64,000 nucleotides of DNA from Petrosia ficiformis (taxonomy: Eukaryota > Porifera > Demospongiae > Haplosclerida > Petrosiidae), in contig OX345636.1 of NCBI GenBank assembly GCA_947044365.1, positions 58,903,537-58,967,536 of the forward strand, given 5' to 3'. The position numbers and the translations under genes are program-made. This document shows positions 59,901 through 62,017 of the stretch, piece after piece; position 1 is the stretch's first letter; the number at the start of each line of letters is the position of its first letter. The notes under the pieces were generated by a model. That model did not search any database, was not told the DNA's origin, and saw only the letters and a program-made list of their open reading frames with translations.

Positions 59901-60268
59901 ATTTAGACTCATCTGATATCAAGGACATGGATATTTTGAGTAGAAGACCTGAACTTGCTGAGCTTGAAAATCACGTTAGAACTAATCAGTGGCATGCTGT
60001 CGGCCTCCAACTTCATCTTGAAGAAAATGATTTGGTGGCAATTGAGCGAGAGTATCGTGGTGACATTGCTAGTTGCAGAAGATCCATGTTTGACCTTTGG
60101 CTGAAAACCTTCCCTGAAGCAAGTAGAAAACAACTTTTGGATTGTCTAAAATCAAAAGCTGTGGCTGAGATTCATATGGCTGAACAATATAGGGAATGTA
60201 TTTGTCGTCAGTTATCTCAAAAGCCAACACATAGCTACTATCAAAGGTATGCATTGCAGTATAATTAA
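4029..60268 (+). CDS. Ankyrin-Roc-COR-Death domain protein (DAPK1-like, ROCO family), spliced, 5' end not found
   Basis: Ten exons join in one frame to about 1,040 residues. The order is six ankyrin exons, a basic linker, a Roc-type GTPase with P-loop GLPGVGKTS and switch motif DTGGQPEF, a COR-like region, a Cys-rich patch and a Death domain. This order matches the part of DAPK1 that follows its kinase. In that family the ankyrins mediate protein contacts, Roc-COR binds GTP and dimerises, and the Death domain recruits partners in cell-death signalling; here that role is inferred. No kinase or calmodulin-binding segment is visible. Introns between the ankyrin exons are all phase 0, so repeats can be gained, lost or skipped without a frameshift. 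Introns within the ankyrin part reach 20.5 kb, while others are only 60 and 66 bp. Confidence 0.85.
5880..6290. repeat. TACATGTA-rich low-complexity tract
   Basis: Dense overlapping TACATGTA and ACATGTACATGT palindromes. The palindrome keeps both strands open as M-Y-V-H-type frames, so the 116-codon minus-strand frame here is an artefact of composition. Confidence 0.9.
6517..6675. mobile_element. Foldback MITE, family F
   Basis: The ends are inverted copies: CCTTGCTTTGGCAACAAAAT on the left and GTTCCCAAAGCAAGG on the right, with the inversion continuing inward through ACCACTTCC/GGAAGTGG. A related copy is at 52552-52727. The short centre includes TATATATAGCTAGAGTAAAG in both copies. There is no coding capacity. 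Confidence 0.75.
6739..6936 (+). mobile_element. Short MITE, family S
   Basis: Same element as at 829-1017 (inverted), 25353-25566 and 45668-45876. This copy is the most diverged in its interior. Confidence 0.6.
6960..7900 (+). repeat. Segmental duplicate of 29560-30340
   Basis: Long near-matching strings are shared in the same order, for example GGCATAGCCAGACCTTTA, GATCGGCACGCAAAGCATGC and CATTCGTGGCCAGGCAGAC. This copy has extra sequence near 7780-7870. Overlapping open frames of about 65 codons on both strands at 7465-7684 have no recognisable product. Confidence 0.75.
8090..9135 (+). repeat. Duplicated block, copy 1 (with 11525-12590)
   Basis: The two blocks match in order from ACATGCCCCAAATAATTTTT to the phrase GGTGTGGATGTTCCATTG. 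The last 450 bp also recur at 31860-32310, and a stub at 35700-35830. The hydrophobic open frames in it ([13 protein letters not shown] and similar) repeat with the block and are interrupted differently in each copy, so I do not call them genes. Confidence 0.8.
9909..9998 (+). CDS. Ankyrin exon 2 (30 residues)
   Basis: A 90-bp open exon between TTCTTTAG and GTGAGT, phase 0 at both ends. It begins [12 protein letters not shown] and ends [14 protein letters not shown]. The TPL motif and the DKGA turn mark an ankyrin repeat. It is three residues shorter than the canonical 33, with the deletion in the loop between the two helices, so this repeat may be slightly irregular. Confidence 0.88.
10949..11300 (-). 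mobile_element. MITE-1 copy, decayed, minus orientation
   Basis: Begins ATGGCCTGTAGGGCAATCCC and ends near TAATTGTAAGGATAC, the minus-strand form of the family ends. The CpG core is largely lost; only GGTGTCTCGGTCAATTAA remains. Confidence 0.7.
11525..12590 (+). repeat. Duplicated block, copy 2 (with 8090-9135)
   Basis: Matches copy 1 from ATACATGCCCCAAATAATTT through GTGTTATATTTGGTGTTTAT. Differences are short indels and scattered substitutions. The two copies are only 3.4 kb apart in the same orientation. Confidence 0.8.
12594..13245 (+). repeat. CpG-containing dispersed repeat, family G (215-codon frame, probably not a gene)
   Basis: Starts with CTCGCCGCGAAGCGTAGGCG and GGGTACGGTAATCA, then a TG-rich microsatellite. 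A diverged copy lies inverted at about 22885-23635: both share AGACTTCAAATTATACAAGG and AAAGTTATGACAATTTTTAT. A terminus of the same kind is at 39360-39400. One 215-codon frame spans the repeat, but the other copy is not open in that frame and the frame includes the microsatellite, so I read it as chance. Confidence 0.6.
13435..13792. mobile_element. hAT-like element with poly-G/poly-C tracts
   Basis: The ends are inverted: CAGGGTTTCATTTAG and CTAAATGAAAGCCTG. Inside are 24 consecutive G (13449-13472), C, 7 G, then CATTCGCCCCCCC, and 13 C at 13722-13734. CAGGG ends are typical of hAT elements. The flanks share AAGAT, but a clean 8-bp target duplication is not visible. There is no transposase frame. 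Confidence 0.65.
13939..14114. mobile_element. hAT-like MITE (176 bp)
   Basis: The inverted ends CAGTGTTTCTCCCAGGA and TTATGGGGGAAACACTG are characteristic of small hAT elements. The flanks ATAAACAG and AAAGCAGG are only partly similar, so the target duplication has decayed or the boundary is off by a base or two. Confidence 0.7.
14480..15086. mobile_element. piggyBac-like TTAA element (607 bp)
   Basis: TTAA occurs at both ends (14480-14483 and 15083-15086), bounding perfect 15-bp inverted repeats CCCTTAGAGGACTGA and TCAGTCCTCTAAGGG. TTAA target duplication with CCC-starting termini is the piggyBac signature. The interior is GC-richer than its surroundings and has a 75-codon plus frame (14798-15025) with no transposase motif. 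A part of it recurs inverted at 62331-62541. Confidence 0.85.
15090..15430. repeat. TACATGTA tract duplicated at 34600-34980
   Basis: Both tracts start with ACTTGTGCTATACATAC and share TAACTAGAACAC/TAACTAGCACAC and CATGTTAATACTATA in order. The open frames on both strands are palindrome artefacts. Confidence 0.8.
16199..16737 (-). mobile_element. MITE-1 copy, full length, minus orientation
   Basis: Starts ATGGCCCGTAGGGCCATCCC and ends CTCCATATACACTTGTT. It carries the intact CpG core (GGGGCTCGGTCAATTAATGG) and the subfamily interior shared with 28405-28926 and 53610-54131, for example AGAACCTTGAAGGAGTACCT. Confidence 0.85.
17165..17345 (+). repeat. Dispersed repeat also at 31545-31750 and 35385-35600
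   Basis: Shared order: AATAGGTGTGGCTAAGTTTC, TGATGAGTGATAG, GAGCTGAAATGATGGACCAG and AGCCTAGTGAGAA. There is no coding capacity. Confidence 0.8.
17603..17610 (+). other. Empty hAT target site AGTTCATG
   Basis: The local sequence AAATGCAACAGTTCATGAGT is the uninterrupted form of the flanks of the hAT-like MITEs at 20605 and 41356. The octamer AGTTCATG is single here and duplicated around the insertion at 20605-20768, so this paralogous copy is the pre-insertion state. Confidence 0.8.
18615..18822. mobile_element. MITE, family T (long inverted ends)
   Basis: The outer ends AATATATGTGATGTAATTTT and ATGAGGTCACATATT and the inner GGGACACTTCC/GTGTCCCTTTCC are inverted. Copies are at about 20870-21047 (left end lost), 38985-39214 and 41466-41653. 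The middle phrase AACATTTGTTATCAGGAAGA is conserved in them (with a single G/T change at 41500s). Confidence 0.75.
19152..19323. mobile_element. Foldback MITE (172 bp)
   Basis: The left arm GTAATAGTTAGAGCCCTCGT and the right arm ACGAGGGCTTTAAATCTATTAC are inverted copies, extending inward through GTGCTCTAACC/GGTTAAAGCAC. The spacer is CpG-rich (CGAGAAAATACGAGGGCG). One other full copy was not seen in the window. Confidence 0.8.
20605..20768. mobile_element. hAT-like MITE with 8-bp target duplication
   Basis: The ends are CAGGGGTATGGAAATA and TGTTTCCACACCCCTG. The flanks are AGTTTATC (left, mutated) and AGTTCATG (right). The block B copy keeps AGTTCATG intact at 41348-41355 in front of CAGGGGTGTGGAAATA but has lost the interior and right end. 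The empty site is at 17603. Confidence 0.85.
21190..21560. mobile_element. AATTACAATTGTAATTG palindromic element
   Basis: Built of repeated AATTACAATT/AATTGTAATT palindromes, with a right end TTGTAATTGAACCCAGACCTG inverted relative to the left start TGGGTTCACTTACAATTACA. A copy lies in block B (41812-42175) and a short piece at 18946-19020. This resembles a hAT-type foldback element; the class is uncertain. Confidence 0.6.
22142..22240 (+). CDS. Ankyrin exon 3 (33 residues)
   Basis: A 99-bp exon between TTACATATAG and GTTAGT, phase 0 at both ends. It starts [10 protein letters not shown] and ends [13 protein letters not shown], a near-consensus ankyrin repeat with TPLH, the LL helix, the HGA turn and NVD. 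It sits in block A. The downstream intron is nearly identical to that after exon 4, with one difference in about 240 bp, yet the exon shares only about 14 of 33 residues with exon 4. Confidence 0.95.
22885..23635 (-). repeat. Dispersed repeat family G, inverted diverged copy
   Basis: Its reverse complement follows 12630-12830 and beyond: GGTAATCA next to a TG-rich run, then GTAGACTTCAAATTATACAA and GTTATGACAATTTTTATAAC. The open frames at 22733-23107 and 23207-23398 lie inside it or span its edge and have no recognisable product. Confidence 0.6.
23811..24085 (-). pseudogene. BED zinc-finger remnant of a hAT-type transposon
   Basis: The left terminus TAGTGTTGGGCGATTA matches, inverted, TAATCGCCCAACACTA at 28211-28226. 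On the minus strand 23974-23860 reads [20 protein letters not shown], the CxxC half of a BED finger as in hAT transposases. The expected histidines are lost (LFDYNRDN follows). A second frame ([19 protein letters not shown]) runs just upstream on the minus strand and recurs at 27958-28070. There is no catalytic domain in the window. Confidence 0.7.
24085..24770. repeat. 66-bp minisatellite, about ten copies
   Basis: The unit start GATGGTACTAC recurs at 24128, 24194 and 24260 and onward with a 66-bp period. Units contain ACATGTACATGTAGATG and CATCTACTACATGTACATGT, which form an inverted pair, so each unit can fold into a hairpin. Because 66 is divisible by three, all frames stay open; the 191-, 161- and 116-codon frames are artefacts. 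Some units carry an extra ACATGT. Two or three more units sit at 44905-45040. Confidence 0.95.
24765..28085 (+). repeat. Segmental duplication block C (with D, 45030-48780)
   Basis: Shared order: the end of the 66-bp array, TATTATAAAGTCAACAAGTT, the family S MITE, the CAGTAGCCCTCAATAA segment, GAATGGAATGAAACTGAATG, GGTGGTGATGAAGATGATGA and the ACCACTTCCTCATATGTAAAG segment. The offset from D is about 20.3 kb, similar to the A-B offset of 20.6 kb. No exon is recognised in either copy. Confidence 0.85.
25353..25566 (+). mobile_element. Short MITE, family S
   Basis: Bounded by TTTTGATAAGC and CTTATCAAAAA. The related segment near 29540-29575 runs from CAGTATTTTTGATAA directly into ATTATTATTATTG without the element. 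Confidence 0.65.
27905..28228 (-). pseudogene. Second BED-type hAT remnant (other terminus)
   Basis: Shares with 23920-24085 the strings TTGGCTTGGACTGATTTTTT and CTTGTAACAAACGGGCCTC, and continues to the terminus TAATCGCCCAACACTA. The GGNTTN part of the finger is deleted here. On the minus strand it reads [19 protein letters not shown], followed by [13 protein letters not shown], without a recognised domain. Confidence 0.65.
28405..28926 (+). mobile_element. MITE-1 copy, full length
   Basis: Runs from AACAAGTGTATATAGAGAA to GGCCCTACGGGCCATAAAA. It is a close inverted match to 16199-16737 over its whole length, including CCTTCAAGGTTCTAAATGAT. The CpG core is intact (AAACGCGCGTTCTTTTACGT). Confidence 0.85.
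29340..30340 (+). repeat. Composite duplicate (25165-25350 joined to 6960-7900 type sequence)
   Basis: The first 220 bp match blocks C/D just before the family S MITE (CCCCAGATGCTTCCTCATTT). The remainder matches 6960-7900 (GATCGGCACGCAAAGCATGC). A (TA)n run at about 29942-29969 is specific to this copy. Confidence 0.75.
30600..31215 (+). pseudogene. Crypton-type / DUF3504 (KIAA1958-like) tyrosine recombinase remnant
   Basis: Translated in pieces it follows the DUF3504 domain found in KIAA1958, QRICH1 and Crypton transposases. At 30735-30825 the frame reads [18 protein letters not shown] then [10 protein letters not shown]. After a frameshift, about 30860-30985 reads [19 protein letters not shown] then [10 protein letters not shown]. 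Beyond a stop at 30986-30988 it continues with [17 protein letters not shown], another stop, then [19 protein letters not shown] and [13 protein letters not shown]. At least one frameshift and two stops show it is dead. It sits in intron 3, and no element termini were recognised. The family assignment is from memory of its conserved pattern. Confidence 0.75.
31230..31975 (+). repeat. Duplicated block E (with F, 35055-35822)
   Basis: Shared order: GATTTTGCCCCTTTTTTGGG, TTCTGGGATCCAGTA, CCTGAATGAATGTA, the 17165-type repeat and AATGGGTTCTGTCTTCATGT. Copy E continues into the 8.1-9.1 kb type repeat up to about 32310. The 98-codon frame at 31240-31536 is not conserved in the partner. Confidence 0.8.
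32320..33950. other. AT-rich intron DNA, no gene recognised
   Basis: 32318-32395 resembles 13862-13930 (TAATGATATTCATAAC). 33600-33660 has a short TTACTTATTTCA tandem. 33170-33300 and 33360-33450 are related, partly inverted, to 15580-15720 and 15430-15480. No splice-bounded coding segment stands out. Confidence 0.5.
33950..34430 (+). repeat. Dispersed repeat also near 4620-5340 and 39420-39960
   Basis: Contains the phrases GGAGACTGTGATTCACCACG, CAGGTGACAGTCACCTGATT and GAGACGAGACTAGCCACCAT. The central GGTGACAGTCACC is palindromic. The copies are mosaics of one another, with different internal deletions. Confidence 0.65.
34600..34980. repeat. TACATGTA tract, duplicate of 15090-15430
   Basis: Same order of anchors as the partner. 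It is rich in ACATGTACATGT palindromes, and frames on both strands are artefacts. Confidence 0.8.
35055..35822 (+). repeat. Duplicated block F (with E, 31230-31975)
   Basis: Colinear with block E and only 3.8 kb away in the same orientation. It ends at TGTGATTATGTCATCATTAT, after which the sequence is unique. Confidence 0.8.
35868..35992 (-). other. Possible minus-strand exon, unrecognised
   Basis: On the minus strand, after ATAACCACAG, a frame stays open for about 40 codons and reads [20 protein letters not shown] then [19 protein letters not shown]. Composition looks protein-like and the DNA is unique in the window. No clear donor or polypyrimidine tract is present and I recognise no family. 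It may be chance or an old transposon fragment. Confidence 0.2.
36473..36505 (-). ncRNA. Hammerhead-like ribozyme motif
   Basis: On the minus strand the RNA reads CUGAAGA, A, GACC, UUCG, GGUC, GAAA. This is the hammerhead core CUGANGA and GAAA around a perfect four-pair stem II with a UUCG loop. ACUG before the core and CAGU after CGUU can pair as stem I; stem III is almost absent. Penelope-like elements are known to carry minimal hammerheads. Cleavage activity is not shown, and the unpaired A beside stem II is a deviation. Confidence 0.6.
36684..37355 (-). CDS. GIY-YIG endonuclease domain of a Penelope-like element (truncated)
   Basis: A 223-residue frame. Residues 1-60 ([20 protein letters not shown]) correspond to the segment between RT and endonuclease in Penelope-like elements. 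Residues 119-138 hold the GIY-YIG core: [20 protein letters not shown], with the CxC pair at 126/128. Conserved R143, H147 and the catalytic-type E192 are present. The family nicks DNA to prime reverse transcription of the element. The domain itself shows no stop or frameshift, so this could be a recent arrival, but without the RT it cannot move by itself. The ATG used is simply the first one after the truncation. Confidence 0.88.
   Translation of the reverse strand: MGIIKTLRSRAEKICGDDRMESDERKKLKNIFMDNGYPRQKVQAALRKKTGTCPKQDHGEKGTNEEIKTFVLPYTPGLSENIDVVCKHLPVKIAFTSKSTLGNMLTQVKTPIPPFEKTGVIYAIHCECGGTYIGETGRTFKIRMSEHKRAIKIGDHNNAISVHVHSTGHSILWDKCEVLAVEENWRIRKIREAILIKSTSDTINTDPGVHINPSWDSILPSQI
37701..38117 (-). 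mobile_element. MITE-1 copy, minus orientation
   Basis: Starts ATGGCCCGTAAGGCCATCCC and ends AAGCAGTCATAGGGATAC. It has the interior of the 1371-1843 subfamily (CTTACTTAGGAACTGGAACT) and an intact CpG core. Confidence 0.85.
38454..38776. mobile_element. hAT-like MITE (323 bp)
   Basis: Perfect 14-bp inverted ends CAGTGTACAATATT and AATATTGTACACTG. AAGGGC occurs beside both ends and may be part of the target duplication. Inside, GGCTGGCCATGATAGCC and TGACTGGTTACAATGACCAACC are short palindrome-like pieces. No frame. Confidence 0.75.
38985..39214. mobile_element. MITE, family T
   Basis: Has both family ends (TTTGTGATGTAATTTTCGAA and AACATTAGATCACATG) and the conserved middle AACATTTGTTATCAGGAAGA. 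Confidence 0.7.
40317..43368 (+). repeat. Segmental duplication block B (contains ankyrin exon 4)
   Basis: Partner of block A. It has lost about 130 bp of the hAT-like MITE (remnant 41356-41386) and carries the same AATTACAATTGTAATTG element and family T MITE. For 600 bp before the exon there are about ten substitutions and a few short indels relative to A; for 240 bp after it there is one substitution. Confidence 0.9.
42758..42856 (+). CDS. Ankyrin exon 4 (33 residues)
   Basis: A 99-bp exon between TTTTACATAG and GTTAGT, phase 0 at both ends. It starts [10 protein letters not shown] and ends [13 protein letters not shown]. The TPxHxAA and RHG motifs identify an ankyrin repeat; the helix surface ([10 protein letters not shown]) differs from every other repeat here. 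Relative to exon 3, 34 of 99 bases differ, at all three codon positions, while both flanks are nearly identical. Confidence 0.95.
43537..44004. mobile_element. hAT-like element (468 bp)
   Basis: Begins CAGGCATGGGTCAAGCACTT and ends with AAGTGCTTGACCCAAGCTTG plus GGT. The flanks GACATTAC (43529-43536) and CACATTAC (44005-44012) fit an 8-bp target duplication with one mismatch. The interior is made of repeated AAGCACTT/AAGTGCTT and AAGCACAAGCACAAGC, so it is highly self-complementary. No transposase. Confidence 0.75.
44717..44798 (+). repeat. 18-bp minisatellite, about 4.5 copies
   Basis: The unit GGTATTACAGGTAATAGT repeats from 44717. Because 18 is divisible by three it encodes repeated GITGNS in one frame; that is a by-product. 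Confidence 0.9.
44905..45040. repeat. 66-bp minisatellite, short array in block D
   Basis: Two units and a partial one of the 24085-24770 array, in the same orientation. The array length thus differs strongly between the two duplicated blocks. Confidence 0.9.
45030..48780 (+). repeat. Segmental duplication block D (with C, 24765-28085)
   Basis: Colinear with block C, with the family S MITE at 45668-45876 and the CAGTAGCCCTCAATAA segment at 46180-46975. It additionally holds a full hAT-like BED element (48034-48606), of which block C keeps only the right tip at about 27645-27662. Confidence 0.85.
48034..48606 (+). mobile_element. hAT element, non-autonomous, with BED-finger remnant and 8-bp TSD
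   Basis: Flanked by a perfect octamer ATTAATAC (48026-48033 and 48607-48614). The ends are TAGGGCCAGGCGATA and TATTGCCCAGCCCTA. A frame starts [18 protein letters not shown] at 48204; about 48313-48440 reads [17 protein letters not shown] then [17 protein letters not shown], a BED-type finger with GNTSNMRYH. The second zinc cysteine is not evident and a stop follows. No catalytic domain. Confidence 0.85.
48785..50609. repeat. 33-bp satellite, main array (about 55 units)
   Basis: The unit ACACAATGTACTATGTAATA plus CATTATATGTAAT gives 33 bp. Variants such as ACCATATAGTACATT and a short CGTAATACACAATGTAATAC link recur. The period is a multiple of 11 codons with no stop, so frames of up to 386 codons on both strands ([11 protein letters not shown] repeats) are artefacts. 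49501-49920 and 49921-50340 are a nearly exact 420-bp tandem duplicate. Confidence 0.97.
50610..51149. mobile_element. TA-flanked MITE inside the satellite (540 bp)
   Basis: The ends are TACCGTATAGTTGCTAAAAT and ATTTTACCAACTATACGGTA, imperfect inverted repeats continuing through TTCGAGG/CCTCGAA. TA at each end fits a Tc1/mariner-type target. The interior is CpG-rich (TTCGCGGTTGGAAGACGAAC) and holds a nested palindrome TTTCGCGGTT/AACCGCGAAA. The satellite continues on both sides, so the element inserted after the array formed. Confidence 0.85.
51150..51504. repeat. 33-bp satellite, right array (about 11 units)
   Basis: The same unit as 48785-50609, separated from it by the MITE. Here CCATATAGTACATTATATG and GTACTACACAATG variants predominate. 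Confidence 0.95.
51505..52130. repeat. GC-richer unclassified repeat with (AAC)n
   Basis: GC content is clearly above the surroundings (CAGGCGCTGGGGTATGTCCC, GACCCCCACCCACCCCGAGG). GATGCAATTGAATAACAACA followed by more AAC units resembles the simple-repeat 3' tail of a non-LTR element, but a second GC-rich part follows it. Open frames of 60-90 codons on both strands have no known domain. It occurs once in the window. Confidence 0.4.
52552..52727. mobile_element. Foldback MITE, family F
   Basis: The inverted ends GGCTTTGGCAACAAAAGTAA and CATTTTGTTGCCAAAG continue through ACCACTTCCACATTAAACAC / GTGTTTAATGTGAAAGTGGT. It is related to 6517-6675. Confidence 0.8.
53005..53103 (+). CDS. Ankyrin exon 5 (33 residues)
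   Basis: A 99-bp exon between TTTTTTTCAG and GTAATA, phase 0 at both ends. It starts [17 protein letters not shown] and ends [14 protein letters not shown]. It is the closest of the six to the ankyrin consensus ([18 protein letters not shown]). Unlike exons 3 and 4, its flanks are unique in the window. Confidence 0.96.
53104..55011 (+). other. Intron 5 (1.9 kb)
   Basis: Contains one full MITE-1 at 53610-54131 and AT-rich DNA. No exon is recognised. Confidence 0.8.
53610..54131 (+). mobile_element. MITE-1 copy, full length
   Basis: From AAACAAGTGTATATAGAGAA to GGCCCTACGGGCCATAATA. It is close to the 28405 copy, and its CpG core is fully kept (GAACGCGCGTTCTTTTATGC). Confidence 0.85.
55012..55077 (+). 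CDS. Ankyrin exon 6, C-terminal half-repeat (22 residues)
   Basis: A 66-bp exon between TTATTTCAAG and GTGAGT, phase 0. It reads [20 protein letters not shown] then [11 protein letters not shown] is the start of an ankyrin repeat, and the rest fits the capping helix that ends ankyrin arrays. The following intron is only 66 bp. Confidence 0.9.
55144..55171 (+). CDS. Micro-exon, basic linker (EKHEKRKRK)
   Basis: 28 bp between TTCTTCACAG and GGTATTTT, ending in phase 1. The next exon supplies AT to make Asp and continues in frame. The very basic KHEKRKRK could be a nuclear localisation signal or a flexible linker between ankyrins and GTPase. The same frame runs on past the donor to a nearby stop if it is not spliced. 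Confidence 0.75.
55319..56075 (-). mobile_element. MITE-1 copy carrying a nested insertion
   Basis: The ends ATGGCCTGTAGGGCCATCTC and GCAGTCATAAGGATAC belong to the family. The TA run in the middle is interrupted by the 400-bp element at 55385-55784; without it the copy is about 357 bp, so the core is also partly deleted (GGAAGTTACGTCATTCTGGG then CTCGAGCTCTACAG). Confidence 0.8.
55385..55784. mobile_element. Nested MITE with 36-bp inverted ends (400 bp)
   Basis: The left end TGTGACCGGCTCTGCGAAAC and the right end TTTTCGCAGAGCCGGTCACA are inverted and extend inward through CAGTCTTATGGATCAA with one indel. The flanks are TATA on both sides, fitting a TA or TATA target duplication in the TA run of MITE-1. 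No frame; the transposase family is uncertain. Confidence 0.85.
56396..58536 (+). CDS. Roc GTPase and COR exon
   Basis: 2,141 bp. Numbering from the ATG at 56401, P-loop GLPGVGKTS is 25-33; a long Ser/Pro/Thr-rich insert (about 100-170) precedes [18 protein letters not shown] at 206-223, the Roc G3 and switch. LLGSHIDLL (289-297) fits the Roc G4 form T/S-H-x-D, as THxD in LRRK2. From about 375, [18 protein letters not shown] and [17 protein letters not shown] match the COR pattern. CPGC (660-663) lies in a Cys-rich patch. The acceptor at 56395 joins the micro-exon in frame, so the ATG is internal. The consensus donor GAG/GTGAGG at 58537 gives a 60-bp intron; if retained, 19 residues and a stop follow. 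COR-B boundaries are unclear. Confidence 0.92.
58597..58657 (+). CDS. Linker exon before the Death domain
   Basis: Starts after CAATGTAG and reads [20 protein letters not shown]. Two in-frame donors 12 bp apart, ACAG/GTATCA at 58646 and CCAG/GTAAAT at 58658, both leave phase 1, so isoforms with or without four residues (GIKP) are possible. The Ser/Thr-rich sequence suggests a flexible spacer. Confidence 0.75.
58985..59230 (+). repeat. Dispersed repeat paired with 61690-61915
   Basis: Shared order: ACCAACCTTCATATCTTCTA versus ACAAACCTTCATATCATCTG, then AAGTACAA..CCAC.AAAGC, a CCCACCATAC..GGCG / CCCATCAAACATTTCATGCA segment, and TTTTGAGAAAACTTACGAAG. The copies are quite diverged. No coding capacity. 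Confidence 0.6.
59622..59862. repeat. Two adjacent foldback palindromes
   Basis: The first pairs TATCTGATTTATAA with TTATAAATCAGATA (about 59628-59697). The second pairs ATAAACCATGGCTAGTTGG with CCTCCTAACTATGGTTTAT and, inside it, GGTTTATGTGGATATA with TATATCCACATAAACC (59721-59862). Both lie in the intron just before the Death-domain exon. Confidence 0.75.
59907..60246 (+). CDS. Death domain exon
   Basis: The acceptor ATTATTTAG at 59906 continues the frame (phase 1, making Asp). [20 protein letters not shown], then [39 protein letters not shown] and [19 protein letters not shown] fit the six-helix Death fold, with the typical W before the LGxxL-like turn and the MFDLWL helix. Death domains form homotypic complexes in apoptosis and NF-kB signalling. 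The donor AAG/GTATGC at 60247 leaves phase 2; if it is not used, the frame ends RYALQYN at 60268 and an AATAAA lies at 60329-60334. Confidence 0.92.
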
Positions 60269-60328
60269 TGATATTTTATACCTGTAATAACATACAATTT
60301 CACCATTTAATTGTTGTATATCAGAATT

Positions 60329-60334
60329 AATAAA
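60329..60334 (+). terminator. Candidate polyadenylation signal AATAAA (unspliced 3' end)
   Basis: AATAAA lies 61 bp after the stop of the read-through Death-domain exon. It would end a transcript that skips the 60247 donor. In such AT-rich DNA the hexamer also occurs by chance. Confidence 0.4.
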
Positions 60335-60439
60335 AATATACCTGAGATTATACCCTGGAGATAATTGAGAAGTAGTTTAGTGTTTTTTTGCAAACTGTCA
60401 TGGTGTGCTTCCTGCATGACTAGTGATAAATGAATGTAC

Positions 60440-60497
60440 ATACACACACACACGCATGAACACACACATGTACACACACATGCACACACACACACAT
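60440..60497. repeat. CA-rich microsatellite
   Basis: Interrupted (CA)n with GCATGAAC and CATGTACA units. Minus-strand CVCVCV-type frames are artefacts. Confidence 0.9.
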
Positions 60498-60566
60498 TTC
60501 TTATTTGTATACTGCATTGTCATAGATGTAATTATTATTAATTTTTGTACTAATTTCATATCATAG

Positions 60567-60609
60567 TTGAACCACTGCGACAAAGACAACAAACCAAAAA
60601 ACACAGAAA
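60567..60609 (+). other. Possible 43-bp cassette exon
   Basis: Has an acceptor ATATCATAG and a good donor AAA/GTAAGA. If joined to the Death exon it gives Ser then an immediate stop. If it entered in phase 1 it would read EPLRQRQQTKKHRK and pass in frame into the 60721 exon, but no upstream donor in that phase was found. Confidence 0.35.
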
Positions 60610-60720
60610 GTAAGACCTTTATATATGACATGCATAACTATTATCCTTAAATGTTTAAATGTATTTTTAATTCTTGCGATTCAAGTACATTCATTTTATC
60701 CCACGATATTTTTTTTCCAG

Positions 60721-60823
60721 ACTACACACCTCCTATACTAAACACTCTAGCAACATTAGAAAATCTGTCAACAGAAACATCACAATTTTCAATTATACCT
60801 TGTTTAATATTTATTTTTTATAA
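60721..60823 (+). CDS. Candidate terminal exon of the ankyrin-Roc-Death gene
   Basis: Follows the strongest polypyrimidine acceptor in the locus (TATTTTTTTTCCAG). Joined to the Death exon in phase 2 it reads RLHTSYTKHSSNIRKSVNRN then ITIFNYTLFNIYFL, with a stop at 60821-60823. The tail has no recognised domain. The alternatives are the unspliced end at 60268 or the 43-bp exon. Confidence 0.45.
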
Positions 60824-61239
60824 TTAATTTTTGTTTTTTTGTAGCATATATAATTAATCTGCTGAATGAACTAAATTTGAATTACTTAAATATCTCTTTT
60901 CATCTTACATATTGTTTTCCATTGACTTTCTGAGTCTGGAATTACTAGAAGACTATTGCAGTATCATTATTTTCATAGCTCAGAAAGCCAAATTTCATTA
61001 GTACTGCTGCAATTCACTGGGCCTTGGATGTATGACACCCCAAGCTACAAGGGTATTTCTATTGTCCAAAATGCCCACATTTTGTTGAATGTGGTCTGGC
61101 TGAGCATCATTCAAGTGTCCAACCTTTGATGTTACTTTAAAGGATGTTTTAGTGTATGCTAATAGTACACGGGTAGTTAGGTGTATGCTATGAAGATAAA
61201 AAGAAAACCGAGAGGTATTCGAACCAGACACTGCAAACC

Positions 61240-61560
61240 AGACATTCATATACAGATCGACATTTTCTTCGATACGCGTCTGAGTAGTCTATGCTGTACT
61301 ATACAGTCTATTGCAGCGCTTGAACATTGCGGGTTGCGATACACACGCAATACGCAATTGCAATCGACTGTAGTACAGTCGATTGTAGTTGCGTTTGAAC
61401 ATTGCGGATTGCGTTTTAACATACACAATGTACAGTCGATTGAGGTTGCGTTTGAACCGGATTGCATACGCAATGTAAACGTTTGAACATTGCGGATTGC
61501 GTGTATGGCAGGCACGCAATCCGCAATGTTCAAAGTGTAAAGAGCCCGTATAACACAAAA
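61240..61560. repeat. CpG-rich palindromic repeat cluster
   Basis: GAACATTGCGGATTGCG and its inverse CGCAATCCGCAATGTTC occur repeatedly, with ACAGTCGATTG elements between. The right edge TTTGAACATTGCGGATTGCG ... CAATGTTCAAAGTGTAAAGA looks like a foldback transposon end; the left edge is not clear. Confidence 0.6.
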
Positions 61561-62017
61561 TACGGACACATTCGACAAACCTAGGTCCGCATAACTATGT
61601 TAATTAAAGTGGTACTAGGGAGTGGGCGGATGCGACTTCAATCACTTTCAAAATACAATATAATATGAATAAAATTGGATGTAATACCAACCTTCATATC
61701 TTCTAATCACCTTTATAGTGTCCTGGAAGTGATAAAACGTATATAAAATTTCCATTTTTTCAATTTAGATAAGTACAATTACAAATCCACGAAAGCCACG
61801 CCCACCATACATGGCGTGCGCTTGCACCAAGTACAATGTATTTTGAGAAAACTTACGAAGCCGTTTTCTGCAAATTCATTTTACTTTTATAGTTACAAGA
61901 GGCTGAAGAAAGCTGAATTCTGTAGCTTTTCAGTGAAACCATAAAATCTACATTTCTAGGCACTATCAAACTCCGATCTTTCTAGAGAGCAACCCTGCCA
62001 GGGTTTCCCACCCACCG

